In this document: piece after piece, positions 16,146 to 26,394 of the stretch
Layout of the letters: each line of letters starts with the position of its first letter
Numbering within the stretch: the first letter of the stretch is position 1
Source of the DNA: Saccharothrix sp. ALI-22-I
GTDB taxonomy: Bacteria > Actinomycetota > Actinomycetes > Mycobacteriales > Pseudonocardiaceae
DNA: 64,000 bases
Direction: 5' to 3'
NCBI RefSeq assembly: GCF_001984175.1
Contig: NZ_MTQP01000054.1
Coordinates: 1-64,000 of the forward strand
Position numbers and translations under genes: made by a program
Notes under the pieces: model-generated
What the model was told of the DNA's origin: nothing
The model's input: only the letters and a program-made list of their open reading frames with translations
The model's database searches: none

Positions 16146-17254
16146 CACTCCACCTCCAGGGCGTTGCGCAGCGACGCCGCGACGACGGGCACGTGCGGCA
16201 GCACGCCCGGGCGGCACGGCAGGGCCAACGACGTCCGCGCCAGGTTCGTGGCGACGGGTAGGTCGAGCGCCGCGAACTCGCGGTACGCGGCGGTCCGGTG
16301 GGGCGGCACCGGGTAGTAGACCTGGGTTCCGATCCCGTCCTGACCCAGCCGTGCCCGGAGGTGGTCACGCCGGTCCGACCGGAGGTTGAAGATGTGCCAC
16401 GACGGCCGGGCCTCGTCCGGCGGCGGCGCCGGGGGCAGCCGCACCCCGCCGGCGCGCAACAGGTCCAGGTAGGCCGACGCGACTCGGTGCCGTTCGGCGT
16501 TGGCGGCGTCCAGGTGGCGGAGCTTGACGCGCAGGACCGCTGCCTGGATCTCGTCGAGCCTGGAGTTCGTGGCGGTCTCGTCGTGGCGGTACCGGGTGGT
16601 CGACCCGTAGTTGCGCAGGCTGCGCACGCGGTCGGCGACGGTCGCGGAGTCGGTGTTGACCACACCGCCGTCACCCAGCGCACCCAGGTTCTTGGTGGGG
16701 TAGAAGCTGAACGCCGCCGCGTCGGCGAGCGACCCGCACTTCCGGCCGCGGTACACGGCGCCGTGCGCCTGCGCGGCGTCCTCGACGAGCAGCAGCGAAC
16801 GGCGGTCGGCGATGCGCCGCAGCCGCGTCATCGGCGCGGGAGTGCCGAACAGGTGCACCGCGATGATCGCGACCGTCCTGGGGCCGATCACCCGTTCGAC
16901 CGCGGCGGGGTCGATGTTGCCCGCTTCGGGGTCCACGTCGACGGGCACCGGCACCGCGCCGACCGCCGACACCGCCAACCACGTGGCGATGAAGGTATAG
17001 GCGGGCACGACGACCTCGTCACCGGGTCCGACGTCGTGTGCGCGCAGGATCAGCTCGATCGCCGACAACCCCGACCCGACGCCCACGGCGTGCGAGGTGC
17101 CGCAGTAGTCCGCCCACTCGCGCTCGAACGCCTCCAACTCGGGCCCCAGGACGAACGCCCCCGCGTCCACCACCCGCGTGACCGCCGCCACGACCTCGTC
17201 GCGGATCGTGGCGTGCTCGGCGACGAGGTCGCGGAACGCGACCGCCTCGCTCAT
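16145..17254 (-). CDS. DegT/DnrJ/EryC1/StrS-family sugar aminotransferase
   Basis: A 369-residue PLP enzyme that aminates keto-sugars bound to a nucleotide. The Schiff-base lysine is Lys188 in FSFYPTKNLGALGDGG; VEDAAQAHGA supplies the PLP-binding Asp, and RLDEIQAAVL and YYPVPPH are further family marks. The start ATG overlaps the upstream isomerase stop (ATGA). Coming right after a 3,4-ketoisomerase, it most likely installs a 3-amino group to give a 3-amino-3,6-dideoxyhexose nucleotide. Position on the sugar is inferred from this context. Confidence 0.9.
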   Translation of the reverse strand: MSEAVAFRDLVAEHATIRDEVVAAVTRVVDAGAFVLGPELEAFEREWADYCGTSHAVGVGSGLSAIELILRAHDVGPGDEVVVPAYTFIATWLAVSAVGAVPVPVDVDPEAGNIDPAAVERVIGPRTVAIIAVHLFGTPAPMTRLRRIADRRSLLLVEDAAQAHGAVYRGRKCGSLADAAAFSFYPTKNLGALGDGGVVNTDSATVADRVRSLRNYGSTTRYRHDETATNSRLDEIQAAVLRVKLRHLDAANAERHRVASAYLDLLRAGGVRLPPAPPPDEARPSWHIFNLRSDRRDHLRARLGQDGIGTQVYYPVPPHRTAAYREFAALDLPVATNLARTSLALPCRPGVLPHVPVVAASLRNALEVE

Positions 17255-17937
17255 CGGGCCGCCACCTCGGTGCGGAAGGTGCCGTAGTCCGTGATGTAGT
17301 CGGACGGGTCGTACTCCGCCGACGACAGCACGACCAGCACCGCGTCGGGTGAGTGCCCGAACTGCGCGGTCCAGACGTAGGGCGGGATCAGCACACCGAC
17401 GCCGGGGCGGTTCAGCACCACCACTTCGCGCCGGCCGCGGCCGTCGTCGACCAGCACCATGCAGCTCCCGGCGGCGCACACGACGATCTCCTCCAGCGTC
17501 CGGTGGGCGTGGTCGCCCCGGTGGCCACCGGGCGGCACGCCGTGGACCAGCAGGCAACGGCGAGCCGTGAAGGGGAGTCCGACGCCGTGTTCGAGGATGA
17601 CCACGCAGCCGCGTTCCTCGTTGACCTCCGGGAGCAGGCGCACGAGCTCCGAGCCGGTGTCGGTCGCGTCCGCCGACTCGGGCACGTCGACCACGGCGGT
17701 GTTGACGTAGGACACCACCCGCGCCGGGTCACCACCGACCACCGCCAGCGCCGGGACGTCCTCGACCACGACCGCGCCCGCGCGCACGACCGCGTCGACA
17801 CCGATCCGCACCCCCGCGCCGAGGGTCGCGCCGTCGCCGATCACGGCTCCGGCCTCCACGCGCACCCCTTCGCCGAGACGGACGTCGCGCCCGATGCGAT
17901 GCGGCGTCACGGCCGCCTGCGCGTCCTCGGTGGTCAT
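17251..17937 (-). CDS. Fusion of a hexapeptide-repeat acyltransferase-like segment and a sugar 3,4-ketoisomerase (FdtA/WxcM-like)
   Basis: 228 residues. Residues ~10-85 are left-handed beta-helix hexapeptide repeats (IGRDVRLGEGVRVEAGAVIG, then AVVRAGAVVVEDVPALAVVG). Residues ~95-228 are a cupin of the WxcM/FdtA type: GVPPGGHRGDHAHRTLEEIV, SCMVLVDDGRGRREVVVLNR and YDPSDYITDYGTF. FdtA-type enzymes convert dTDP-4-keto-6-deoxyglucose to the 3-keto isomer ahead of a DegT transaminase, the very next gene here. The helix part is shorter than in full WxcM/FdtD acetyltransferases, so it may be structural rather than catalytic. ATGA overlaps occur at both ends. Confidence 0.82.
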   Translation of the reverse strand: MTTEDAQAAVTPHRIGRDVRLGEGVRVEAGAVIGDGATLGAGVRIGVDAVVRAGAVVVEDVPALAVVGGDPARVVSYVNTAVVDVPESADATDTGSELVRLLPEVNEERGCVVILEHGVGLPFTARRCLLVHGVPPGGHRGDHAHRTLEEIVVCAAGSCMVLVDDGRGRREVVVLNRPGVGVLIPPYVWTAQFGHSPDAVLVVLSSAEYDPSDYITDYGTFRTEVAAR

Positions 17938-19400
17938 CGGGCGGCGACCGGCTGCTCGGCGAGCCCCGCGGCGCGCAGGTACCTGAGCAGGACCGTCAGC
18001 GCGGCCGGGTCCCGCGCGCCGGTGAGGCAGGCCAGGACGTCGGGGCCCATGCCCACCTCGATGCCCGTCCGGCGGTACAGCGAGCGGGCCTCCTCGCGGT
18101 AGTTGTCGGTCAGGGCGCCGCTGCTGATCTGGCTCGGGACACGGCCGCCCAGTTCGAACCACAGCGACGTCATGTGCAGGGCGTACTCCTCCACCGACTC
18201 CTCGACGCCCCACGAGCGGATCGGTGTTCGCCCCGGGGCGAACACCGGACCGAACAGGCCGGGCGACCCCGCCAGCTCCGCCGCGGCGTGGGCGGCCAGG
18301 GCCGGCGCGGCGTGGAAGCCGTCGCGGTAGGTCCCGCTGAGCACGTACAGCCCCGGCACGGAGGTCCACCCGACGAGCGGGAACCCGTCTAGGCTCACCG
18401 GCCGGTTGCCGACGCGCCACTGCACGATGGTGTGCGCGGAGGCCGTCTCGTCCAACTGGCGGGCCACCTGGTCGAGGATGGCGCTCGCCGTGCCGATCGT
18501 CCCCAGCGTCTGCGGTCGTGGTGACAGCAGGTTGGTGGCGCCGATGTACTCCCGGCCCTCCCCCAGCGGCACCAGGTGCAGACCGCACGCACCGCCCCGG
18601 TTCGGCGTGCGGACCACGGTCTCGAACGACGGCCCGTGCGTGCGCTGGGTGACCAGTGCGACGCCGACGCCGGACAGCATCGGCTGGACCTCGCCCGGGT
18701 CGAGCGCGGTGCGCAGCAGTTCCACCGTCCTCGAGCCCGCCGCCACCACGACCTGCTCCGCTTCCAGGACTTCACCACCGCGCAGCCGGACGCCCGCGAC
18801 GGCGCCCGCGCGCACCACGACTTCCTCCACCGACTCGTCGTGGATCCGGACCCCGGAGCGGCGCAGTCGCTCCTCCAGGAGCCCGATCACCTGGTTGCCG
18901 TCGACGGCTCCCTCACCGCTCATGTGCAGCGCGCGCAGCGCACGGCCGTCCGGCCTGGGGTGGTAACCGGGGATCCGGTCGACCCCCACCTCGCGCCAAG
19001 GCCGCCGGTACTTCCCCAACGCGTCCACGACGGCGTCGTAGTTGAGCGAGTCCAGCGGACCGCCGCAGCCGTTGAGCACGACGTGGGTCGACGGGACGTG
19101 GTGCAACCGCTGTCCCTCGTCCGCCGCGGTCTCGGCCAGTTCGTCGAGGACAGCGGGCCAGCGCTCGTCGGCCAGCAGGCCGATCTCGAACTTGGCCCGC
19201 CCGGCCTCGGTGGCGAACGTGTCCTTGGTGACCTCACCGAAGCAGCCGAGCATCGCGCCGGCCGCCGCGCTGGCGCCGCCGGGGCGTTGCGCTGGTCCGA
19301 CCAGGCTCACCCGGGCGCCGGCGGTGGCGGCGAGGGCTCGGGCGGTGAACAGGCCCAGCGCGCCGTTGCCGACGACGATCACATCAGGCCGATCCGGCAT
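17934..19400 (-). CDS. FAD-dependent amine/amino-acid oxidoreductase (DAO/ThiO-like)
   Basis: A 488-residue flavoenzyme. The dinucleotide-binding motif is VIVVGNGALGLFTARALAAT, followed by the DAO-type GGASAAAGAMLGCFGE. The second nucleotide-contact region is EAEQVVVAAGSRTVELLRTA, and the C-terminal FAD motif is GLYVLSGTYRDGFHAAPALA. The ~90-residue tail beyond residue 400 exceeds the usual family length. Such enzymes oxidise C-N bonds of amino acids or amino sugars; which bond is targeted here is unknown. ATG 19400 has an AAGGGGG site and overlaps the upstream deacetylase gene by 17 bases. Confidence 0.8.
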   Translation of the reverse strand: MPDRPDVIVVGNGALGLFTARALAATAGARVSLVGPAQRPGGASAAAGAMLGCFGEVTKDTFATEAGRAKFEIGLLADERWPAVLDELAETAADEGQRLHHVPSTHVVLNGCGGPLDSLNYDAVVDALGKYRRPWREVGVDRIPGYHPRPDGRALRALHMSGEGAVDGNQVIGLLEERLRRSGVRIHDESVEEVVVRAGAVAGVRLRGGEVLEAEQVVVAAGSRTVELLRTALDPGEVQPMLSGVGVALVTQRTHGPSFETVVRTPNRGGACGLHLVPLGEGREYIGATNLLSPRPQTLGTIGTASAILDQVARQLDETASAHTIVQWRVGNRPVSLDGFPLVGWTSVPGLYVLSGTYRDGFHAAPALAAHAAAELAGSPGLFGPVFAPGRTPIRSWGVEESVEEYALHMTSLWFELGGRVPSQISSGALTDNYREEARSLYRRTGIEVGMGPDVLACLTGARDPAALTVLLRYLRAAGLAEQPVAAR

Positions 19401-20108
19401 TGTCGCCCCCTTCTGGGTTCGGACGCACACCGGCTCGGACCAGGTGCGGGGAGAAGGTCGCTCGGACGAGTTGGAACGCCTCGCCGTAGGCCACGCCGGC
19501 CTGGCTGCCGCGGAACACCGCCAGCGCGTGCACCGCCTCCGCGGAACGGGGTCCGGGGAACGGGCTCACCTGGCTCTCGTACCGGCGGTAGGCGGTGACC
19601 TTGCGGTCGACGGTCGAGGTGATGTCGACCGTCCAGTTGGGACAGAACTGCGGCTCCGCGCCCGGCGCGTTCCAGAACGTCTCCGACAGCGTCTCGTACA
19701 TGGCCACCGCGGCGATGCCCCGGCCACCGCGCACCGGGCGGGTGGCGACCATGCACGCCTCGAACACCCTGCGGTGGTCGACGTGCCGGTCGGGGAAGGG
19801 CATGAACACCAGCTCGGGTGCGACCGCGTCGACCACCCGCTGGACCGCGCTGTTCACCTCGAACGCGGGCGCGTCGGCCAGCAGCACGGCGGGGTGGTCC
19901 AGGAACACGGATTCGCCGACACCGAGCAGTTCATGGGCGCGCGCGGCTTCCCGCAGCGTGCGCTCGTGCACCTGCTCCGGGTAGAGCGGTGGGAGGTGCG
20001 CGGCGACGGTGAGGACGGTCACCGACGCCCCCTGGTCGGCCAGCAACGCGATCGTGCCCCCGACGCCGAGGCACTCGTCGTCCGGGTGTGGTGCTACGAC
20101 CAGCACGT

Positions 20109-20112
<4 letters not shown>
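19384..20112 (-). CDS. PIG-L (LmbE-like) family deacetylase
   Basis: A 242-residue zinc hydrolase. Metal-binding motifs are PHPDDE at residues 8-13 and the HVDHRRV block (DRHVDHRRVFEA). Family members remove N-acetyl groups from GlcNAc conjugates, as in mycothiol, teicoplanin and butirosin pathways. Here it probably unmasks an amino group on a GlcNAc-derived intermediate made by the GT4 enzyme, freeing it for acylation or carbamoylation. GTG start overlaps the carbamoyltransferase stop (GTGA). Confidence 0.88.
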
Positions 20113-21904
<1,792 letters not shown>

Positions 21905-21908
<4 letters not shown>

Positions 21909-22201
21909 GACCCGTCGGCGAGGCGCTGCCGGAGGTACTCCGCCGTCTCCCCGACGGTCCGGTCGGCGAGACCGAGGATCTCCTCGTCGGAGAACTGGGT
22001 CTGGAACCGCTGCTCGACGCGGATGCCGAACTCGATGATCATGACGGAATCGAGGTTGAGGCCGTCCTGCCCGAGCTTCGTGGCCGACGTCAGCTCACCC
22101 TGCGACACCGGCCACCGCAGGTCGACCTCGATGATCTTTCGGATTTCGTGCTCGATGTCCGGATCCGTGGACACTGTCGCCACCCTTCGGTTCTGGGTCA
22201 T
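21905..22201 (-). CDS. Acyl carrier protein
   Basis: A 98-residue discrete carrier protein. The phosphopantetheine site is Ser52 in DGLNLDSVMIIEFGIRVEQR, on the usual four-helix scaffold. ATG 22201 is coupled to the upstream ligase (ATGA); a GTG further in (SD GAAGGGTGG) would give a more typical ~87-residue ACP. Directly after an acyl-AMP ligase gene, it most likely carries the acyl group activated by that enzyme to the free-standing condensation domain. Confidence 0.9.
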
Positions 22202-23694
22202 GCGATCCCCTGGGACAGGGACCGCCTCAGCGGCTTGCCCGTGGCGTTCCTGGGCACCTGGTCGAGCGCGGTGAGCACGCGCGGCACCTTGAACGAGGCG
22301 AGCCGCGCCGCGCAGAAGGCCCGCAGCTGCTCGTGGGGCGGCGAGGCGCCCGGGCGGACGACGACGCCGGCGCAGACCACGTCCCCGACCACCTCGTGCC
22401 GCCGGCCGTACACCACGGCGTCGACGATGTCGGGGTGCTCCAGCAGCACCCGTTCCACCTCGCCGGGGTAGACGTTGTGACCGTCCACGATGAGCAGGTC
22501 GTTGAGCCGGTCGACCAGGAAGACGTACCCTTCGTCGTCGACGAAGCCCAGGTCACCGGTGTGGAACCAGCCGTCGGTCAGCACCGCGGCGGTGGCCCGC
22601 GGGTCGTTCCAGTAGCCGGCCATCACGTTGGGACCGCGCACGACCAGCTCGCCGGTCGCGTTCGCGGGTCGCGGCTCGCCGCTGACCGGGTCGACCGCCC
22701 TGATCTCGACGTCCTCGATGGGCGATCCGACCGAGCCGACCTTGTGCCGGCGCTCGTGGTTGTAGCAGGCGAACGGCGAGGTCTCGGTCAGCCCGTACGC
22801 CTCGTTGATCACCAGTCCGAAGCGGTCCCGCCACGCCTGCTGGGTGGTGATCGGCAAGGGCGCGCCCGCCGACATGAAGTACCGGACGCCCGCCAGGTCC
22901 TCTGGCGCGACCAGCGCGTCCAGCAGCACGCGGTACACCGAGGGCACCGCGAACACGGCGGTCACCCGCTCGTCCTTGATCGCCCCGAGGCAGCGCCCAC
23001 GGTCGAACCCCGGCAGCAGCACCACCGTCGCGTGGGCGGCGAACGACGCGTTGAGCACCGCGTTCAGGCCGTAGCAGTGGTAGAGCGGGAGGAACAGCAG
23101 GACGCGGTCGGCACCGGTCAGCCCCGTGCAGCGGACCTTGGCCCGGGTGTTGGACACGACGTTGTGGTGGGTGAGCACGGCTCCCTTGGGCCGCCCGGTC
23201 GTGCCCGAGGTGTAGACGAGCATCGCGGGGTCGTCCGGGGCGCGGTCGGCCGCGGTGATCGCGGTGCGGTTCTCCACCAGGGCCGCGAAGTCCGCCCGGT
23301 CGCCCCGCTCCGGCAGCAGGACCCTGCGGCACCCGGGCCGCTCTCCGGCACCCGGCACCGGTCCGGCGGTGAGCGAAGCGGTGGTGAGCAACAAGACGGG
23401 GGTGCTGTCGCCCAGGATGTGCTCGACCTCGTCGACCGCGATCCGCGTGCTCAGGGGCACCGCGACGGCGCCTGCTTTGAGGACGGCGAGGAACGCCAGG
23501 ACGAAGGAGGGTGTGTTCGGGAGCCGCAGGGCGACCCGGTCGCCTTCGGTGACCCCTTCGGAGCGCAACCAGGCCCCGAGCCGACCCGCGGTGTCGTCCA
23601 AGTCGGCGTAGGTCCAGGTCGTGTCGCCCGCGCGCAGGGCGACCCGCTCCGGGCACAGCCGCGCGCCGCGCTCGACGTGTTCGACGATGTTCAC
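22198..23694 (-). CDS. Acyl-CoA/acyl-ACP ligase, ANL superfamily
   Basis: A 498-residue adenylate-forming enzyme. Core motifs are YTSGTTGRPKGAVLTHHNVV (P-loop), NEAYGLTETSP, GWFHTGDLGFVDDEGYVFLV with DRLNDLLI, and the catalytic lysine in VPRNATGKPLRRSL. GTG 23694 has GAGGAGGTCGGG upstream. Overall it resembles 4-coumarate/fatty acid:CoA ligases. Since an ACP gene follows with a 4-base overlap and an aromatic ammonia-lyase lies in the facing arm, loading of an aryl-acrylate onto the ACP is the simplest role. Confidence 0.9.
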   Translation of the reverse strand: MNIVEHVERGARLCPERVALRAGDTTWTYADLDDTAGRLGAWLRSEGVTEGDRVALRLPNTPSFVLAFLAVLKAGAVAVPLSTRIAVDEVEHILGDSTPVLLLTTASLTAGPVPGAGERPGCRRVLLPERGDRADFAALVENRTAITAADRAPDDPAMLVYTSGTTGRPKGAVLTHHNVVSNTRAKVRCTGLTGADRVLLFLPLYHCYGLNAVLNASFAAHATVVLLPGFDRGRCLGAIKDERVTAVFAVPSVYRVLLDALVAPEDLAGVRYFMSAGAPLPITTQQAWRDRFGLVINEAYGLTETSPFACYNHERRHKVGSVGSPIEDVEIRAVDPVSGEPRPANATGELVVRGPNVMAGYWNDPRATAAVLTDGWFHTGDLGFVDDEGYVFLVDRLNDLLIVDGHNVYPGEVERVLLEHPDIVDAVVYGRRHEVVGDVVCAGVVVRPGASPPHEQLRAFCAARLASFKVPRVLTALDQVPRNATGKPLRRSLSQGIA

Positions 23695-23719
23695 CCCGAC
23701 CTCCTCGGGCGGTGGTTGG

Positions 23720-25096
23720 TCACGCGATGTCCGTGCACACGATTGGCCGGTCCGCCGCCAGCAGTTGCCGCAGCTGCGACCGGGACCGGGAGGGTCGGTA
23801 CCGCTCCGCTTCGCGACGACCGCCCTCGGCCAGCTCGCGGGCGAGGGCCGGGTCGCGGTACAGGCGTTCGACGGCGTGCTCGATGGCCGCCACGCTGCCC
23901 TTCTCCACGACGACGCAGTTGACCTCCGGCGCCGCGAACTCCGCGGAACCGCCGCTCTCGGTCACCACGACGGGCACCCCCGCCGCCATCGCCTCCACCG
24001 GCGGCAGGCCGAGGCCGTCGACCAGGGGCGGGTACACCAGGGCGTGACAGCTCCGGAGAACCTCGAACAAGCGCGCACGCGGCGGGTCGACGTGCAGCTC
24101 GCACGCCAAGTCGACGAACACCTCCGGGGCGTGCGGGGTGATCCACACGATCTCGATGTCGAGCCCCCGGCGGCGCAGGTTCTCCAAGGCGGGCACCGCG
24201 AAGGACAGCCCCTTGTCACCGACGCCGTCCCAAGCCATCAGCAGCACGCGGAACGGCCGGTCGGCGGGGCGCGGCCCGGTGTGGAAGGCCCGGTCGTCGA
24301 CCGCCGCGGGGACGTAGTGCGACACCCGGCCGAAAACGTCGCGATAGATGTCCTGGATGAACCGCGAGCACGTCATCAGGCCGACCGGCAGCCGATGCGC
24401 GTCGAACCGGTAGGCGAGGAAGTCCTCGTCGAACCCGTCGCTCTCGTTGAGGGTCGGCTCGCCACCGGAGAAGCCCACCACGGCGCTGTTCCCGGCGCGG
24501 AGGGCCGGCAGGTAGTCGACCCAGCAGCCGACCACGGTCAACGCCGCCGGCGAGGCGCGCAACCGGTCGGTCAGCTCCGGGTGGCCCGACACCGCGACCA
24601 CGTCGCGGAAGGCGTCCGCGCCGGGCACCTCCCGGGCGTCGTCGCCCCGCACCTGCACCACGGTCACCTCGTAGCCGAACTCCACCAGCGCACGGGCCAG
24701 GTCGACCTGCACCCGCATGCCCCCGGTGGTGACCGGGAAGGGCAGCACGAGGTTCGCTTCACGGGTCGTCCGGCGTGCCGCCAGGGCCGCGAGCCGATCT
24801 CCGTCGGCGGCGCGGGCCGCGTCGAACGCCTTGCCAGCGGCGCTGCCGTCACCGAGGTGCTCGTAGGCGGTCGCGAGGTTGAACAGGTCGCGGAACGCCT
24901 GCGGCGCACGTCCGGCGAGCAGGTCGACGGCTCCCCGCGCATCACCGTCGAGCAGCAGGCGCGCGGCGTCCAGGCCGATCCGGTCCGCCGGGCTCAGCGC
25001 CGAGGTGACCTGCCCGAACGCGTGGCGGGCCCGGCGGAAGTCGATCGCCCACCGGACGGGGAAGCCGAACCGGTCCAGCGCCCTGGTCCCGGTCAC
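23720..25096 (-). CDS. Glycosyltransferase, GT4-like (GT-B fold)
   Basis: 458 residues. Residues ~1-115 are a helical extension with a TPR-like feel (RDLFNLATAYEHLGDGSAAG). The GT-B fold follows, with an N-domain opening NLVLPFPVTTGGMRVQVDLA and a C-domain with the donor-binding signature VDGLGLPPVEAMAAGVPVVV then TESGGSAEF. It transfers a sugar from a nucleotide donor, retaining configuration. As the only glycosyltransferase in the cluster it should attach the amino-deoxysugar or a GlcNAc unit. GTGA overlap with the dehydratase gene. The helical extension is unusual for GT4 and may hold a protein partner. Confidence 0.82.
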   Translation of the reverse strand: MTGTRALDRFGFPVRWAIDFRRARHAFGQVTSALSPADRIGLDAARLLLDGDARGAVDLLAGRAPQAFRDLFNLATAYEHLGDGSAAGKAFDAARAADGDRLAALAARRTTREANLVLPFPVTTGGMRVQVDLARALVEFGYEVTVVQVRGDDAREVPGADAFRDVVAVSGHPELTDRLRASPAALTVVGCWVDYLPALRAGNSAVVGFSGGEPTLNESDGFDEDFLAYRFDAHRLPVGLMTCSRFIQDIYRDVFGRVSHYVPAAVDDRAFHTGPRPADRPFRVLLMAWDGVGDKGLSFAVPALENLRRRGLDIEIVWITPHAPEVFVDLACELHVDPPRARLFEVLRSCHALVYPPLVDGLGLPPVEAMAAGVPVVVTESGGSAEFAAPEVNCVVVEKGSVAAIEHAVERLYRDPALARELAEGGRREAERYRPSRSRSQLRQLLAADRPIVCTDIA

Positions 25097-26166
25097 CGGG
25101 CGCTCCCCGCCTCGACGACCACCGCGGGGTCGGCCAGCCGCTCGGCCAATCCGTCCTCGACCAGGAGCTCGCTCAGCCCACCGGGGTTCAACGCCTCGAC
25201 CCGAACGCGCAGGACCGTGGGGTCCTCGGGGTGCGGCTCGGCCCGCTCGTAGGGGGCCACCAGCACCTCGTGCAGCTTCTCGCCGGGGCGCAGTCCGGTC
25301 TGCACCACCTCCACCGGTGTGCCGACCCGAGCCCGGATGCGGTCGACGAACTGGCCCATGCTGACCGGACGGTCCAGCAGCGGCACGAGGGTGTCACCAC
25401 CGGCGCCGATGACGCACGCGTTGCACAGCAGCGCCACGGCCTCGTCAGTGGTCATGAAGTACCGGGTCGCCTGGGTGTCGGTGACCGGCAGCGGCGCACC
25501 GGCGGCGAGCTTGGCCCGGAAGACGTCGAGCACCGAACCGCGGCTGCCCAGCACGTTCCCCAGGCGCACGTTGACGTAGCACGTCGTCGACACGCGCTCC
25601 GCGTACCAGGTGGTGATGCGCTCGGCGATGTGCTTCGTGCGCCCGAGCACGCTGGTGGGGGCCGCCGCCTTGTCGGTGGACAGGTTGACCACGGTGCCCA
25701 CGCCGTTGGCCGCCGCCGAGGTGAGCACGTTGAGCGTGCCCAGGACGTTGGTCATGAACGCCTCGCCGACGTGCCGCTCCAGCAGGGGCACGTGCTTGAG
25801 CGCCGCCGCGTGGAAGATCACGTCCGGCCGGCTGTCCCGCACCACCCGGCCGATCCTGGCCGCGTCACGGATGTCGGCGAGGACCATCTCCACCGGTGAG
25901 CCCGCGTCCTGAGGGGACAGTGGCAGGAGCACCGCCTCCAGAGCCGACTCGTCGCGGTCCACCATGACGACCGAGGCGGGCGCGAACTCCAGCAGCGTTC
26001 GGCAGATCTGGGAGCCGATCGATCCACCGGCGCCGGTGATCAGGGTGCGCTTGCCGGCGATGAACCGGGCGAACGCGGTCAGGTCGGACCTGCGCTCCCG
26101 CCGGTCCAACAGGTCCTCGACCGGTGGGAGCGTCGGCGGGCGTACGACTTCGACGTGGTCCGGCAC
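25093..26166 (-). CDS. NDP-sugar 4,6-dehydratase, CapD/FlaA1-like extended SDR
   Basis: 357 residues. The Rossmann motif is TLITGAGGSIGSQICRTLLE. Further marks are the family block AAALKHVPLLERH, the catalytic-region STDKAAAPTSVLGRTKHIAE and LRPGEKLHEVLV. CapD/FlaA1-like short dehydratases convert UDP-GlcNAc (or dTDP-Glc in some members) to 4-keto-6-deoxy sugars. I start at GTG 26166 because AGGGGGGCC lies just ahead, rather than at the frame's upstream limit 26232. As first gene of the minus arm it opens the deoxyaminosugar pathway that the isomerase and aminotransferase continue. Confidence 0.85.
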   Translation of the reverse strand: MPDHVEVVRPPTLPPVEDLLDRRERRSDLTAFARFIAGKRTLITGAGGSIGSQICRTLLEFAPASVVMVDRDESALEAVLLPLSPQDAGSPVEMVLADIRDAARIGRVVRDSRPDVIFHAAALKHVPLLERHVGEAFMTNVLGTLNVLTSAAANGVGTVVNLSTDKAAAPTSVLGRTKHIAERITTWYAERVSTTCYVNVRLGNVLGSRGSVLDVFRAKLAAGAPLPVTDTQATRYFMTTDEAVALLCNACVIGAGGDTLVPLLDRPVSMGQFVDRIRARVGTPVEVVQTGLRPGEKLHEVLVAPYERAEPHPEDPTVLRVRVEALNPGGLSELLVEDGLAERLADPAVVVEAGSAR

Positions 26167-26394
26167 TGGCCCCCCTGCTGTCGCGAGAATGCGTGCTCGC
26201 CGAGAACGATCAACCAGCGGCGGTGCGCGCACACGTCACCTAAAGAGGCGACTGGAGAATCCCGACCAGCGGGCCTAGTCGTGCCCAGGCGCGACCGCCG
26301 TGCGTGTCCCCGTAACGGGGGACAGGCACGGCGGCCGAAGACCGGCAAGAGTCGTCACCGTGATCAAGGCTGATCGGGAACGGGGCGACTTGAC
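26167..26394. promoter_or_regulatory. Divergent promoter region of the biosynthetic cluster
   Basis: These 228 bases separate the two divergent arms and should hold both promoters. No consensus pair is obvious. A very strong hairpin occupies 26295-26334 (listed separately), 60 bases ahead of the ammonia-lyase start. Confidence 0.5.
26295..26334. repeat. Large hairpin in the divergent promoter region
   Basis: The arms at 26295-26311 and 26318-26334 are inverted repeats, pairing at 16 of 17 positions around a six-base loop (GTAACG). It could act as a terminator or attenuator in the leader of the ammonia-lyase mRNA, or insulate the two arms from each other. Confidence 0.6.
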
